Source: Candidatus Cloacimonadota bacterium (GTDB taxonomy: Bacteria; Cloacimonadota; Cloacimonadia; Cloacimonadales; TCS61). From it: a DNA stretch of 64,000 nt. Under the pieces are notes generated by a model. That model saw only the letters and a list, made by a program, of their open reading frames with translations. It had not been told where the DNA came from and did not search any database. Position numbers and translations under genes: made by a program. Location: positions 62,001-126,000 of the forward strand of contig JASUTE010000003.1 of NCBI GenBank assembly GCA_030445745.1. The letters are read 5' to 3'. This document shows, piece after piece, positions 17,141 to 26,041 of the stretch (position 1 is its first letter; the number at the start of each line of letters is the position of its first letter).

Positions 17141-17442
17141 AATACCTCTTGCTTCTAATTTTTTTGGAAATTTGAATTTCTTGCTGGTTTCTGTCAATAT
17201 TAAAAACAATAAATGGCATACCTCGAAATTTTTTTTAATCTGCTTTTATCGGAGTAGGCATATTAACCAAGATAAGGGAGAAAATATATGGACAAATTCT
17301 ATTCCACTTTATAAAAAGTGAATAAGCTAAACAAGTTGTGTAAAACAAAAATTGGTTGTTTTAGCAGCAAAAATACCTTAAATTGTTTGCTGATTAGGTT
17401 GTAACTTTTTTAATTGAATAAATTAACAAAACAGGAGGCAGA
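17141..17442. promoter_or_regulatory. Divergent control region, M20-dap operon / trehalose operon
   Basis: A 302-base AT-rich gap between two outward-facing operons. Visible parts are one copy of the ATGGACAAAT element (17288-17297) with the usual AGAAAA lead-in, a small perfect hairpin CACTTT-ATAA-AAAGTG (17305-17320) just after it, and AGGAGG at 17433-17438 for the GTG start of the trehalose synthase. I saw no convincing sigma-70 hexamer pair and no riboswitch. Confidence 0.4.
17288..17297 (+). repeat. ATGGACAAAT element, copy 2
   Basis: AGAAAATAT followed by ATGGACAAAT, 155 bases before the trehalose synthase start, with a small hairpin directly downstream. Confidence 0.45.
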
Positions 17443-19635
17443 GTGGCAAATTTAATAATCGTTTCGAACAGGTTACCGGTAAAATTACAAAAAAAAGATA
17501 ATACAATTAAATATGAAATGAGCACTGGAGGTTTAGCCACTGGCTTGAAATCATTTTATAAAAGTTACAATGGTTTTTGGATTGGTTGGCCTGGGATAGC
17601 TAGCAAAGAAATTTCAGATAAGAAAGATGAAATTAAAAATACTCTGAATGAAGAATACAACTGTGAGCCAGTTTTTTTGAATCAGCAAGAGATAGATCAC
17701 TACTATTTGGGTTATAGCAACAGGGCGATGTGGCCTCTGTGCCATTATTTTACCCAATTTGTTACCCACGACCTTGAAAATTGGCAAATCTATAAAAAAG
17801 TAAATCAGAAATTTGCCGAAAAGGTAGCTGCAATAGCTAAAGAAGATGATATTGTCTGGGTGCACGACTATCATCTGATGTTACTACCTAAAATGTTGCG
17901 ACAGAAGCTAAAAAATATTCGTATTGGTTATTTTCATCACATTCCATTTCCCTCCTACGAGATTTTTAGATTATTACCCTCCCGAAAGCAGATTTTGGAA
18001 GGTTTACTGGGAGCAGATCTTATAGGATTTCATACCTACGATTATCTGCGACATTTTCTGAGTAGTGTCCAACGATTACTTGGTTATAACAGTAATTTGG
18101 GGAAAATTGAATTGAATGAACGACTGGTGAAGGTAGATTCTTTTCCTATGGGTATAGATTTTGTCAAATTTTCGCAAGCTGCAGAAAACTCTGAAGTACA
18201 AAACAAAATTAAAACTCTGAAAAATAAATTGGAAGGACACCAAGTAGTGCTTTCTATCGATAGAATGGATTATACCAAAGGAATTTTACAGCGCTTGCAA
18301 GCCTATAGCAATTTTCTTAGGAAATATCCGCAATATACCGGCAAGCTCAAATTTATTGTGGTAACTGTTCCCTCGCGTGAAGAAGTAGAACAGTACCATC
18401 AGCTAAAAAACAGTATAGAACGTTTAGTAAGCGAAATAAACGGAGAGTTTGGTATTTTAGGTTGGATGCCGATTTGGTATTTACACAAGGCATTTGATTT
18501 TAAAGATCTGGTCGCTCTCTACAATGTTTCCGATATTTATGTAGTAACACCGCTGCGTGATGGTATGAATTTGATGGCTAAAGAGTATTTAGCTGCCCGC
18601 AACGATAAAAAAGGACTTCTAATTCTAAGTGAAATGGCTGGAGCTGCTAATGAATTGGGAGAAACCATAATTGTTAATCCTAACAATATTGAAGAGCTGG
18701 TAGAAGCAATAAGAGAAGCTGTTAGTGCACCAGACGAAGAAAAAATACGACGTAATGAAATTATGCGAGAGAGATTAGCCAGATACGATGTGCAAAGATG
18801 GGCAGAGGATTTTGTCCAGAAATTACTAAAAATGAAAGAACTACAGAAGATGCGACATGCCAATATTTTGAATAAAGCACGAATAGAAAAAATAAGGGAA
18901 TCCTTCCACAATGCTCAGCAGCGGCTGCTATTAATCGATTGGGACGGTACTTTGTTACCAATCTCAGAAAATAAGAATAAAATGCAGCCTACTGCAAAAA
19001 TTAAACATATTTTGCGGAAGTTGAACCAAAATAGTAAAAATAAATTAGTAATTTTTAGTCAGGCAGAAAAAGAGATTATGCAGACCTGGTTTAGCGATTT
19101 AGAAATCGATATGGTAGCGGCAAACGGGGAGTTTGTAAATCTGGCAGGCAGATGGCAACAATTTGATATCTTTGAAAACGACTGGAAGGATGACTTGCGT
19201 ACAATTTTTCAAGTTTTCGTCGATAGAACTCCCGGCTCGTTTTTTAAAGAAAACAAGTACTCCCTTATTTGGAACTACAGCAAAGCTGCTTTCGATTTGG
19301 GTGAAATGAGAGCACGCGAGTTAGTGAATGAGCTGATTAGCGTAACGGCAAATATGGAATTGCAAATCTTGGAGCATGAAAAAGAAATAGAGTTGCGTGC
19401 CGGCGGGTTAAGTAAAGAACATGCCTCTCTTCGCTGGCTTACTTCCAATCAATGGGATTTTGTGCTGGTGATTTCTGATGGTTTGACTGGAGAAAGGATG
19501 TTTGAGCATCTTCCCCAAAATTCCTATACAATTAGTGTAGGAAAACCGCAAAATAAAACCGATTTTTTTGTAAAAAAACAAGAAGTTATCCTCGAATTTT
19601 TGGAATATTTAAGTGAGGAGCAAAATGAGAATTAA
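17443..19635 (+). CDS. otsA: Trehalose-6-phosphate synthase with degenerate phosphatase domain
   Basis: A 730-residue two-domain protein starting at GTG with AGGAGG four bases upstream. Residues 1-480 are a GT20 synthase joining UDP-glucose and glucose-6-phosphate. Key blocks are present: SNRLPV, GGLATGL, YSNRAMWPLCHYF, WVHDYHLMLLP, IDRMDYTKG and RDGMNLMAKEY. Residues 485-725 are a HAD fold of the trehalose-phosphatase type. Its first motif survives (DWDGTL, 499-504), but motif II reads SQAEKE in place of SGR, and motif IV reads SDGLTGE (678-684) where GDDxTDE is expected, so two metal-binding Asp are Gly. The WHYR signature is WNYS. The second domain is therefore probably weak or inactive. 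An intact separate HAD protein follows, which could supply the phosphatase step. Confidence 0.9.
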   Translation: MANLIIVSNRLPVKLQKKDNTIKYEMSTGGLATGLKSFYKSYNGFWIGWPGIASKEISDKKDEIKNTLNEEYNCEPVFLNQQEIDHYYLGYSNRAMWPLCHYFTQFVTHDLENWQIYKKVNQKFAEKVAAIAKEDDIVWVHDYHLMLLPKMLRQKLKNIRIGYFHHIPFPSYEIFRLLPSRKQILEGLLGADLIGFHTYDYLRHFLSSVQRLLGYNSNLGKIELNERLVKVDSFPMGIDFVKFSQAAENSEVQNKIKTLKNKLEGHQVVLSIDRMDYTKGILQRLQAYSNFLRKYPQYTGKLKFIVVTVPSREEVEQYHQLKNSIERLVSEINGEFGILGWMPIWYLHKAFDFKDLVALYNVSDIYVVTPLRDGMNLMAKEYLAARNDKKGLLILSEMAGAANELGETIIVNPNNIEELVEAIREAVSAPDEEKIRRNEIMRERLARYDVQRWAEDFVQKLLKMKELQKMRHANILNKARIEKIRESFHNAQQRLLLIDWDGTLLPISENKNKMQPTAKIKHILRKLNQNSKNKLVIFSQAEKEIMQTWFSDLEIDMVAANGEFVNLAGRWQQFDIFENDWKDDLRTIFQVFVDRTPGSFFKENKYSLIWNYSKAAFDLGEMRARELVNELISVTANMELQILEHEKEIELRAGGLSKEHASLRWLTSNQWDFVLVISDGLTGERMFEHLPQNSYTISVGKPQNKTDFFVKKQEVILEFLEYLSEEQNEN

Positions 19636-20821
19636 AACAATTAAAGATTTCTACAATTTTATCTTTGAAACCCGAGATTTTAAAAGAAAACTTCTGAGAA
19701 AAAAATTAAATGCTGAAAAAATAAAAAAATCTGAGATAAAAAAATTGGAAAAATATGTGGTGAAATTGCTGAAAATTCCTCTTGGAGCAGGTAATCATGT
19801 TTTGGAATATGCAGAGGGCAAGAAAACTAATTTGGATCTGTTCTATGAGATAGATGAATTGACCAAAGATGTGATTTTTTTATCTGAAACCGAGAAAAAT
19901 TTCATGGATTATCTGAATAAAATGAATGAAGACTTTGAAAATGACGTAGAAACTGGTTTGGAATTTATATCAAAATCAGACATTACAACTTTTATTTCCG
20001 ATCGTGATGGAACGATTAATAACTATTGTGGTCGCTACAACTCTTCTATTCAATCGATCTACAATGCTAGTTATCTTATCGATATTGCCAAAATTTTGGA
20101 AAAACCAGTAATTCTTACTTCCGCACCACTGCAAAATACTGGGTTCTTAGATATGAACATAATGCCACCTAATTTTTTTGTAATTGCTGGTTCTAAAGGC
20201 AGAGAATTTACTTGGAAAAATCAATTTTACAAGATGCATTTGGATGAACAACAACAACAAAAATTAAATATTCTGAACCAGAAATTACAAGACTTAATAA
20301 ATAAGCCCTACTACGAAGTTTTCGCACTTATCGGTTCGGGGTTACAGTTTAAATTTGGTGAAACAACAATAGCGCGTCAAGATGTTTACAACTCGATTCC
20401 ACAACAGGATTCCCAAAACTTTTTGCAAAAAGTAGAAGAAATTGTTCGCAATATCGATCCTAAACAAGAATATTTTTCCATAATCGATACGGGCAAAGAT
20501 ATTGAAATAATTTTACATAAAAAAGATGCTGGAGTTTCTTCAGAATTCAGCAAGGGTGATGGAATCGAGTTTATTTCTAAAAAAATTGGCTTAAACTTAA
20601 CAGAAGCAGATAATCTGATATGTGGCGATACTGCTTCCGACCTGGCTATGCTGGAGTATGCTGAAAAGGTTACTCCAAATAATTATTCTATCTTTGTAAC
20701 TCAAGATGAAAAATTGAAAGAGAAAGTTGGGAAATTTGCAAGCAAAAATCTATTTGTAAGTTCACCCGATGCATTAGTAACTATTTTACATAAATACGCT
20801 TTGGAAAGGAGTACTAACTGA
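19625..20821 (+). CDS. HAD phosphatase, candidate trehalose-6-phosphatase
   Basis: The ATG at 19625 is preferred (398 residues), because GAGGAG lies five bases before it; a GTG 12 bases upstream has no site. Residues 1-115 are a charged helical extension with no match I recognise. The HAD core then shows intact motifs: ISDRDGTI near residue 126, LTSAP as motif II, SKGDGIEFI with the catalytic Lys, and CGDTASDLAML as motif IV. The gene overlaps the end of the synthase gene and the next gene's ATG (TGATG), so it belongs to the trehalose operon. Given the degenerate phosphatase domain of the neighbour, a trehalose-6-phosphatase role is a reasonable guess. A glucosyl-phosphate phosphatase of another kind is possible. 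Confidence 0.75.
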   Translation: MRIKTIKDFYNFIFETRDFKRKLLRKKLNAEKIKKSEIKKLEKYVVKLLKIPLGAGNHVLEYAEGKKTNLDLFYEIDELTKDVIFLSETEKNFMDYLNKMNEDFENDVETGLEFISKSDITTFISDRDGTINNYCGRYNSSIQSIYNASYLIDIAKILEKPVILTSAPLQNTGFLDMNIMPPNFFVIAGSKGREFTWKNQFYKMHLDEQQQQKLNILNQKLQDLINKPYYEVFALIGSGLQFKFGETTIARQDVYNSIPQQDSQNFLQKVEEIVRNIDPKQEYFSIIDTGKDIEIILHKKDAGVSSEFSKGDGIEFISKKIGLNLTEADNLICGDTASDLAMLEYAEKVTPNNYSIFVTQDEKLKEKVGKFASKNLFVSSPDALVTILHKYALERSTN

Positions 20822-23800
20822 TGAATTTCAAAGGAGCTATTTTCGATTTAGATGGTGTGATTACCAAAACAGCTAAACAGCATTTTAAAGCTTGGAAAAA
20901 GACATTTGATGAATTTTTGGAAAAACTGGGAAAAAATGGGGAATTTACTTACGAAGATGATTATCTACCTTATGTGGATGGTAAACCGCGCTATCAGGGG
21001 GTGAAATCTTTCTTAGAATCCCGTGATATCGATTTGCCTTTCGGTTCACCAAAAGATAAAGCTGGTAGCAAAACCATTTGTGCTGTTGGCAATAGGAAAA
21101 ATGACCTATTTCGCCAAATAATAGCAGAAGAGGGAGTTGATATCTATCAGAGTACTGTGGATTTCATAACAAAATTAAAAGAAAATGGTGTAAAAGTAGG
21201 AGTAGCTTCTTCCAGCAAAAATTGTAGTTTTGTATTGGAAAAAGCAGGTATTTTACATTTATTCAACACAGTTGTAAATGGGTTAGTTTCCAAAGAATTG
21301 GGTTTGCAGGGAAAACCAAACCCCGATATTTTTACTGTAGCAGCAGAAAATATCGGAGTAAAGCCATACGATAGTTTTATGGTAGAAGATGCTATTTCTG
21401 GTGTACAGGCAGGTAAAAATGGCAATTTTGGTTTGGTGATAGGTGTAGCTCGCCAATCAGATGCTCAGGAATTGCAGGCAGAAGGAGCTGATATTGTGGT
21501 AAGCGATATTGGTGAACTTAGCTTAGAAATGATTGAAAACTGGTTTGATAAAGGGTTACAGGACGATAGTTGGAATCTTACCTATCGTAAATTTGAACCA
21601 GACCAGGAAAAGCTGCGGGAATCGCTTACAACTGTAGGAAATGGATATTTTGGAACCCGCGGTTGTTTTGTTAGCAGTCAAGCTGATGAAGTTCTGCATT
21701 ACCCAGGAACTTACATAGCTGGAGTTTACAACAAACTTACTAGCAAAGTTTATAAGAAAAATGTGGTTAACAACGATTTTGTTAATTGCCCTAATTGGCA
21801 GCTTATTAAAATAAAAATTGGTGATGATTTTATTGAGCCTCTGCAACAGAATATATTGAATTATGAGCATAACTTGAATATGAAGGATGGATTAGTTACT
21901 CGAAAAGTTGTTTTTGAAGATAAAAAACAGCGTCGTACTAAAATTGAGACAACCAGATTTGCCGCTTTGAAAGACTACCATTATGGCGGGCTGGAATTTA
22001 AAATTACACCGTTAAACTATTCTGAAACAATTAAATTATACTCCACCTTAGATGGCGATATTATAAATTTTGGTGTCCCCAGATATCGCGATCTTAATTC
22101 ACGCCATCTTTCCCCTATTACCGTGGGAAAAGAGAAAGAGAAGATCTATTTAAAAGTGAAAACTGTTACTTCGGAAGTTAAGATCTTTATGGAAGCACAA
22201 CATCAGTTGTATTGGAATGACAAAAGTTTTGCTGCTGAAAGTGAATTGGAAACCGGCTCTGGTATTGTTTCCGATATTTATACAATAGAAGCTGTAGAAG
22301 GAAGCTGCTACCAGATGGATAAATTAGTTGGTATTTATACTTCCAAGGATAAAGATATTGATGATTTGAATGATACTTTCAAGAAAAAATTAGCAAAAAC
22401 CAGAAGCTTCAATAAAATTAAAAAAACTCATATAAAAAAGTGGCATCAACTGTGGCAATATTCCGACTATAAAATAACTGGAGATCGTTTTACCCAGAAA
22501 GCTGTTAGGTTACATATCTACCACCTCTATTCAACAGCTAATATCAACAACCAAAACATTGATGCGGGAATGCCCGCTCGCGGATTACACGGTGAGGCAT
22601 ATCGCGGACATATTTTTTGGGATGAGCTGTTTATCTATCCTTTCTATAATATTCATTGCCCTCAGATTACTCGTGCCCTGCTGATGTATCGTTATAAACA
22701 TTTAGATGCTGCTAGACAATATGCCAAGGAAAATGGCTACAAAGGTGCTATGTTTCCATGGCAAACAGCCGATGATGGCAAGGAAGAGACTCAAGAAGTA
22801 CACTACAATCCAATGTCGGGAAGCTGGGATCCAGATTACAGCCGTCTGCAACGTCATGTTTCCATAGCAGTAGCTTACAATGTTTGGGAATATTTCTATC
22901 TTACCCATGATTTGGAATTTCTTATCTACTATGGTTTGGAAATAATGTTGGAAGTTGCCAGGTTTTGGGCTAGTATTGCCAAATTCGACCAAAAAGATGG
23001 TAGATATCATATAAATGGTGTGATGGGCCCCGATGAATTTCACGAAAAATATCCTGGTGCCAAGCAGGGAGGCTTACAAGACAATGCCTACACCAACATC
23101 ATGGTCAGCTGGCTTTTGCATAAAACTATAGAAACTTATCAGCATCGCGACGAGGAAGTAAGAAAAGCTATCGCTGCCAAAATAGACCTAAAAGAGAGTG
23201 AAATTGAAAAGTGGCAGGATATTGTGAAGAAAATTAACATAGAGTTTTCTGACAACATAATCTCACAATTCAAAGGATATATGAATTTAAATGAATTAGA
23301 TTGGCAGCATTACAAGAATAAATACAAAGATATTCATCGTTTGGACAGAATTCTGAAATCGGAAGGAGATTCTCCAGATAAATACAAAGTAGCAAAACAG
23401 GCAGACGTAATGATGACTTTTTATATGCTATCCCCGTCTCAGGTGAAAAATATTCTGGAGATGATGGGTTACAAAGTAGGTAAAGCGCAAAAATTATTAA
23501 AGGATAATTATGAATATTACCAAAAGCGCACTTCCCATGGTTCCACACTAAGTCTTGTAGTACATTCAGCTATTCTAACCTACGTGAAAGAGCATAAAAA
23601 ACAGATGTGGGAATGGTTCCATAGAGCAATGCAGAGTGATATTTATGACATTCAAGGTGGTACAACTCAGGAGGGAATTCACACTGGGGTTATGGCCGGC
23701 TCTTTAGATATTATCTTCAAGAGTTTTGCCGGTATCAATATCTTCCGAGACCATCTACATATTCAGCCTTTTTTACCAAAACATTGGCAGAAACTGGAAT

Positions 23801-23964
23801 TTATGATGTATTACAAACAGAATTGGCTTAATCTGAAAATTACTCAGCAGGAAATAGAGATTTCAATTAATAAATTTGGAGAAAAAATCTATTTCGAAGT
23901 AGAAAACCAAACATATGAATTCAAAAATAAGAAAAAAATTCAGATCAAATACAAGGCGACCTAA
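20821..23964 (+). CDS. Beta-phosphoglucomutase / GH65 disaccharide phosphorylase fusion
   Basis: A 1047-residue fusion. Residues 1-235 form a HAD beta-phosphoglucomutase: FDLDGVITKT with Asp9 and Asp11, YVDGKPRYQGVKSFL, ASSSKN, KPNPDIF and VEDAISGVQAG. Residues about 240-1035 are a GH65 enzyme with the (alpha/alpha)6 block MPARGLHGEAYRGHIFWDEL, SGSWDPDYSRLQRH, the catalytic Glu739 in GVMGPDEFHE, and the phosphate-site segment GGTTQEGIHTG. GH65 phosphorylases split alpha-glucosides with phosphate to beta-glucose-1-phosphate, and the mutase converts this to glucose-6-phosphate. The operon makes trehalose the obvious substrate; kojibiose, maltose or nigerose cannot be excluded from sequence alone. 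Its ATG overlaps the preceding TGA. Confidence 0.9.
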   Translation: MNFKGAIFDLDGVITKTAKQHFKAWKKTFDEFLEKLGKNGEFTYEDDYLPYVDGKPRYQGVKSFLESRDIDLPFGSPKDKAGSKTICAVGNRKNDLFRQIIAEEGVDIYQSTVDFITKLKENGVKVGVASSSKNCSFVLEKAGILHLFNTVVNGLVSKELGLQGKPNPDIFTVAAENIGVKPYDSFMVEDAISGVQAGKNGNFGLVIGVARQSDAQELQAEGADIVVSDIGELSLEMIENWFDKGLQDDSWNLTYRKFEPDQEKLRESLTTVGNGYFGTRGCFVSSQADEVLHYPGTYIAGVYNKLTSKVYKKNVVNNDFVNCPNWQLIKIKIGDDFIEPLQQNILNYEHNLNMKDGLVTRKVVFEDKKQRRTKIETTRFAALKDYHYGGLEFKITPLNYSETIKLYSTLDGDIINFGVPRYRDLNSRHLSPITVGKEKEKIYLKVKTVTSEVKIFMEAQHQLYWNDKSFAAESELETGSGIVSDIYTIEAVEGSCYQMDKLVGIYTSKDKDIDDLNDTFKKKLAKTRSFNKIKKTHIKKWHQLWQYSDYKITGDRFTQKAVRLHIYHLYSTANINNQNIDAGMPARGLHGEAYRGHIFWDELFIYPFYNIHCPQITRALLMYRYKHLDAARQYAKENGYKGAMFPWQTADDGKEETQEVHYNPMSGSWDPDYSRLQRHVSIAVAYNVWEYFYLTHDLEFLIYYGLEIMLEVARFWASIAKFDQKDGRYHINGVMGPDEFHEKYPGAKQGGLQDNAYTNIMVSWLLHKTIETYQHRDEEVRKAIAAKIDLKESEIEKWQDIVKKINIEFSDNIISQFKGYMNLNELDWQHYKNKYKDIHRLDRILKSEGDSPDKYKVAKQADVMMTFYMLSPSQVKNILEMMGYKVGKAQKLLKDNYEYYQKRTSHGSTLSLVVHSAILTYVKEHKKQMWEWFHRAMQSDIYDIQGGTTQEGIHTGVMAGSLDIIFKSFAGINIFRDHLHIQPFLPKHWQKLEFMMYYKQNWLNLKITQQEIEISINKFGEKIYFEVENQTYEFKNKKKIQIKYKAT

Positions 23965-23994
23965 TTTCACTCCGCTCTTTTTGATTTTTTAGTT

Positions 23995-24069
23995 TTGACA
24001 AAAAATTACGCAGTAACTAGTTTAGTAATTAGTGTATTGAAGAAGAAGTTTAATAAACAGGGAGGTTTT
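23995..24069 (+). promoter_or_regulatory. Candidate promoter of the pspC-like operon
   Basis: A perfect TTGACA lies at 23995-24000, followed after 17 bases by TAGTTT, a weak -10. GGAGG at 24061-24065 then serves the ATG at 24070. An ORF that could start within this region has no ribosome binding site and would place a non-homologous extension on the PspC protein. The -35 match is good and the -10 match is poor. Confidence 0.4.
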
Positions 24070-24495
24070 ATGAAGAAGTTACATCTTTCCCAAAAAAATC
24101 GCGTTATTGCAGGCGTGTGCGGAGGTTTAGCAGAATCTTTAGGTATAGATGCTAATATCGTTAGAGCAATTTTTGGTTTATCTGTATTTTTTGGTGGTGC
24201 TGGGTTATTCCTCTATTTAGTACTTATGATAATTTTACCTAAAGATACAAATTACGAGGAAAAGGAGATCATTGATGTAGAGGTTAAGAATAAGTCGGGT
24301 AAAATCTATCGCAGTTGGGACAACAAGATGATAGCTGGTGTTTGTGCTGGGTTAGCCCGCTATCTAAGCTGGGATGTTAGTTTAGTGCGAATAATTTTTG
24401 TTCTGTTATTCTTAAGCGGTGGTATAGGCGCTATACTCTATTTAATTTTCTGGTTACTATTCCCTTTAGAAGGAGTAGAGGGTGAAGAGGAGTAA
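24070..24495 (+). CDS. Tandem PspC-domain membrane protein
   Basis: A 141-residue protein from the ATG with GGAGG five bases upstream. It contains two successive PspC domains: KNRVIAGVCGGLAESLGIDANIVR plus a hydrophobic helix ending in LPKD (residues 3-56), and NKMIAGVCAGLARYLSWDVSLVR plus a helix ending in FPLE (about 79-134). PspC domains act in the envelope stress (phage-shock) response, usually as inner-membrane partners of PspA or PspB. No other psp gene is nearby. The two domains look like an internal duplication. The last codons overlap the GTG start of the DUF362 gene. Confidence 0.88.
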   Translation: MKKLHLSQKNRVIAGVCGGLAESLGIDANIVRAIFGLSVFFGGAGLFLYLVLMIILPKDTNYEEKEIIDVEVKNKSGKIYRSWDNKMIAGVCAGLARYLSWDVSLVRIIFVLLFLSGGIGAILYLIFWLLFPLEGVEGEEE

Positions 24496-25579
24496 AGTAT
24501 ATTTTGTCTCATCGCGTATTTTGAACAAAAAGGGGTTGCTGCAGAAATTTTCTGATTTGTTGAAATATTTGCAATTGGATTTTATTAAGCAAGACGATAA
24601 TGTATTGGTAAAAACACATTTTGGAGAAGAGGGTAATCATACCTATATCTCACCAATTTTTTTAAGAAAATTAACTGATTACATCAAATCGAAACAGGCA
24701 CATCCCTTTTTGGGAGACACAAACACATTGTACAAAGGAGATCGCAAGCAGGGAGTTACGCATTTGGAATTAGCCTTACGTCACGGGTTTTCCTATGCTA
24801 CTTTAAATGCACCATTGGTTATTTTAGATGGAATTGGCAGTCGCCATTTTAAAGAAATTAAGATAAACGGTAAACACTTTGAAAAAGTGCAGTTAGCTGG
24901 TAACTATTTTAGTGCAGATGCAGCTGTGGTAGTTTCCCATGTAAAAGGGCATGTCTTAACCGCTATGGGAGCTGCCATTAAAAATATTTCTATGGGTTTA
25001 GGAACTAGAACTCAGAAACAACGTATGCACGGTGATATCAAACCTCAAATTAACCATAAAAAGTGTATTCTATGCCAAAATTGTGTTCGAGTATGTCCCG
25101 AAAATGCCATTTCTATTAAAAATAAGAAAATAGAGATCAACCTGGAGAAATGTGTTGGCTGTGCGGAATGTATCACAATGTGTCCAACTGGAGCTTTAAA
25201 AATTCTGTGGAACGAAAAACCACAGAATACTGCTGAGAAAATGGCTGAAACGGCACTGGCAGCAGTGAAACAAAAAGCCGGAAAAATTTTTTTCTTTAAC
25301 TTCCTTATCAATATAACTCCAGATTGCGACTGTTTAGGCTGGTCAGATAACGCTTTGGTAAATGATATTGGAATTTTAGCATCGCACGATCCGCTGGCTA
25401 TAGACAAGGCTAGTGTAGATCTCGTGAATAAGCAACACGCTCTGCCAAATTCGCGAGCTGAAAATACAAAAGGTGATATTCTGGGAAAACAAGATCTGGA
25501 TCTGGAAGATATGTTTGAATATTGCCAGAAAATTGGCTTAGGTAACAAAGAATACGAACTGATAGACTTGGGATGGTAA
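24482..25579 (+). CDS. DUF362 protein with two 4Fe-4S clusters
   Basis: A 365-residue protein starting at GTG, 14 bases inside the PspC gene. Residues 1-180 and 265-345 make up the DUF362 fold (VLVKTHFGEEGNHTYISP, VVVSHVKGHVLTAMGAAIKN, LASHDPLAIDKASVDLVN). Between them lies a bacterial-type ferredoxin insert with two cluster motifs, CILCQNCVRVCP and CVGCAECITMCP (about 195-235). Such proteins are common in anaerobes and are presumed electron carriers or oxidoreductases, but no reaction is established. It is cytosolic by sequence. It precedes a Nudix gene with no gap. Confidence 0.88.
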   Translation: MKRSKVYFVSSRILNKKGLLQKFSDLLKYLQLDFIKQDDNVLVKTHFGEEGNHTYISPIFLRKLTDYIKSKQAHPFLGDTNTLYKGDRKQGVTHLELALRHGFSYATLNAPLVILDGIGSRHFKEIKINGKHFEKVQLAGNYFSADAAVVVSHVKGHVLTAMGAAIKNISMGLGTRTQKQRMHGDIKPQINHKKCILCQNCVRVCPENAISIKNKKIEINLEKCVGCAECITMCPTGALKILWNEKPQNTAEKMAETALAAVKQKAGKIFFFNFLINITPDCDCLGWSDNALVNDIGILASHDPLAIDKASVDLVNKQHALPNSRAENTKGDILGKQDLDLEDMFEYCQKIGLGNKEYELIDLGW

Positions 25580-26041
25580 ATGACAATTTTAGCAACTTTG
25601 TGCTACTTGCAAAAAAATGGACGTACCCTGATGCTTTTTCGAAATAAAAAAGAGAATGATATACATCAAGGCAAATACAACGGGCTGGGAGGAAAATTCG
25701 AATCTGGCGAATCCCCAGAAGAATGTGCTCGACGTGAAATAAAAGAAGAGAGCGGGTTAACTGCTCAAGTGCTAAATTTAAAAGGAGTTATCTGCTTTCC
25801 TAATTTCGATGGTAGCAACGATTGGTATGTATTTGTATTTTGTGTTCCAAAGTTCAAAGGTAAATTGATAGAATCGCCAGAGGGTAAACTGGAATGGATC
25901 GATAACAGTAAATTAAATAAAATTCCTTTATGGAAAGGTGACTATATTTTTATACCCTGGTTGGGAAAAAATAATTTTTTTTCTGCTAAATTTTGCTACG
26001 AAAAAGGGGAATTGAAGTCGCATACAGTTGAATTCTATTAA
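25580..26041 (+). CDS. Nudix hydrolase (MutT family)
   Basis: A 153-residue protein with a complete Nudix box (GKFESGESPEECARREIKEE, continuing SGL, residues 36-58). Such enzymes hydrolyse nucleoside diphosphates linked to another group, including oxidised dGTP. The N-terminal ILATLCYLQKNGRTLMLFR and the YVFVFCVPKFKG strand suit the MutT/8-oxo-dGTPase group (NUDT1-like). Substrate specificity cannot be read from the sequence. It starts directly after the DUF362 stop and its own TAATG overlaps the start of the next gene. Confidence 0.88.
   Translation: MTILATLCYLQKNGRTLMLFRNKKENDIHQGKYNGLGGKFESGESPEECARREIKEESGLTAQVLNLKGVICFPNFDGSNDWYVFVFCVPKFKGKLIESPEGKLEWIDNSKLNKIPLWKGDYIFIPWLGKNNFFSAKFCYEKGELKSHTVEFY

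Noticed and set aside
17141-17209. Longer start for the M20 peptidase
   Set aside because: The added residues do not match the family and AAGAGG precedes the inner ATG.
23995-24069. Longer start for the PspC protein
   Set aside because: The extension has no ribosome site, overlaps a TTGACA promoter element, and the ATG at 24070 has a good GGAGG.
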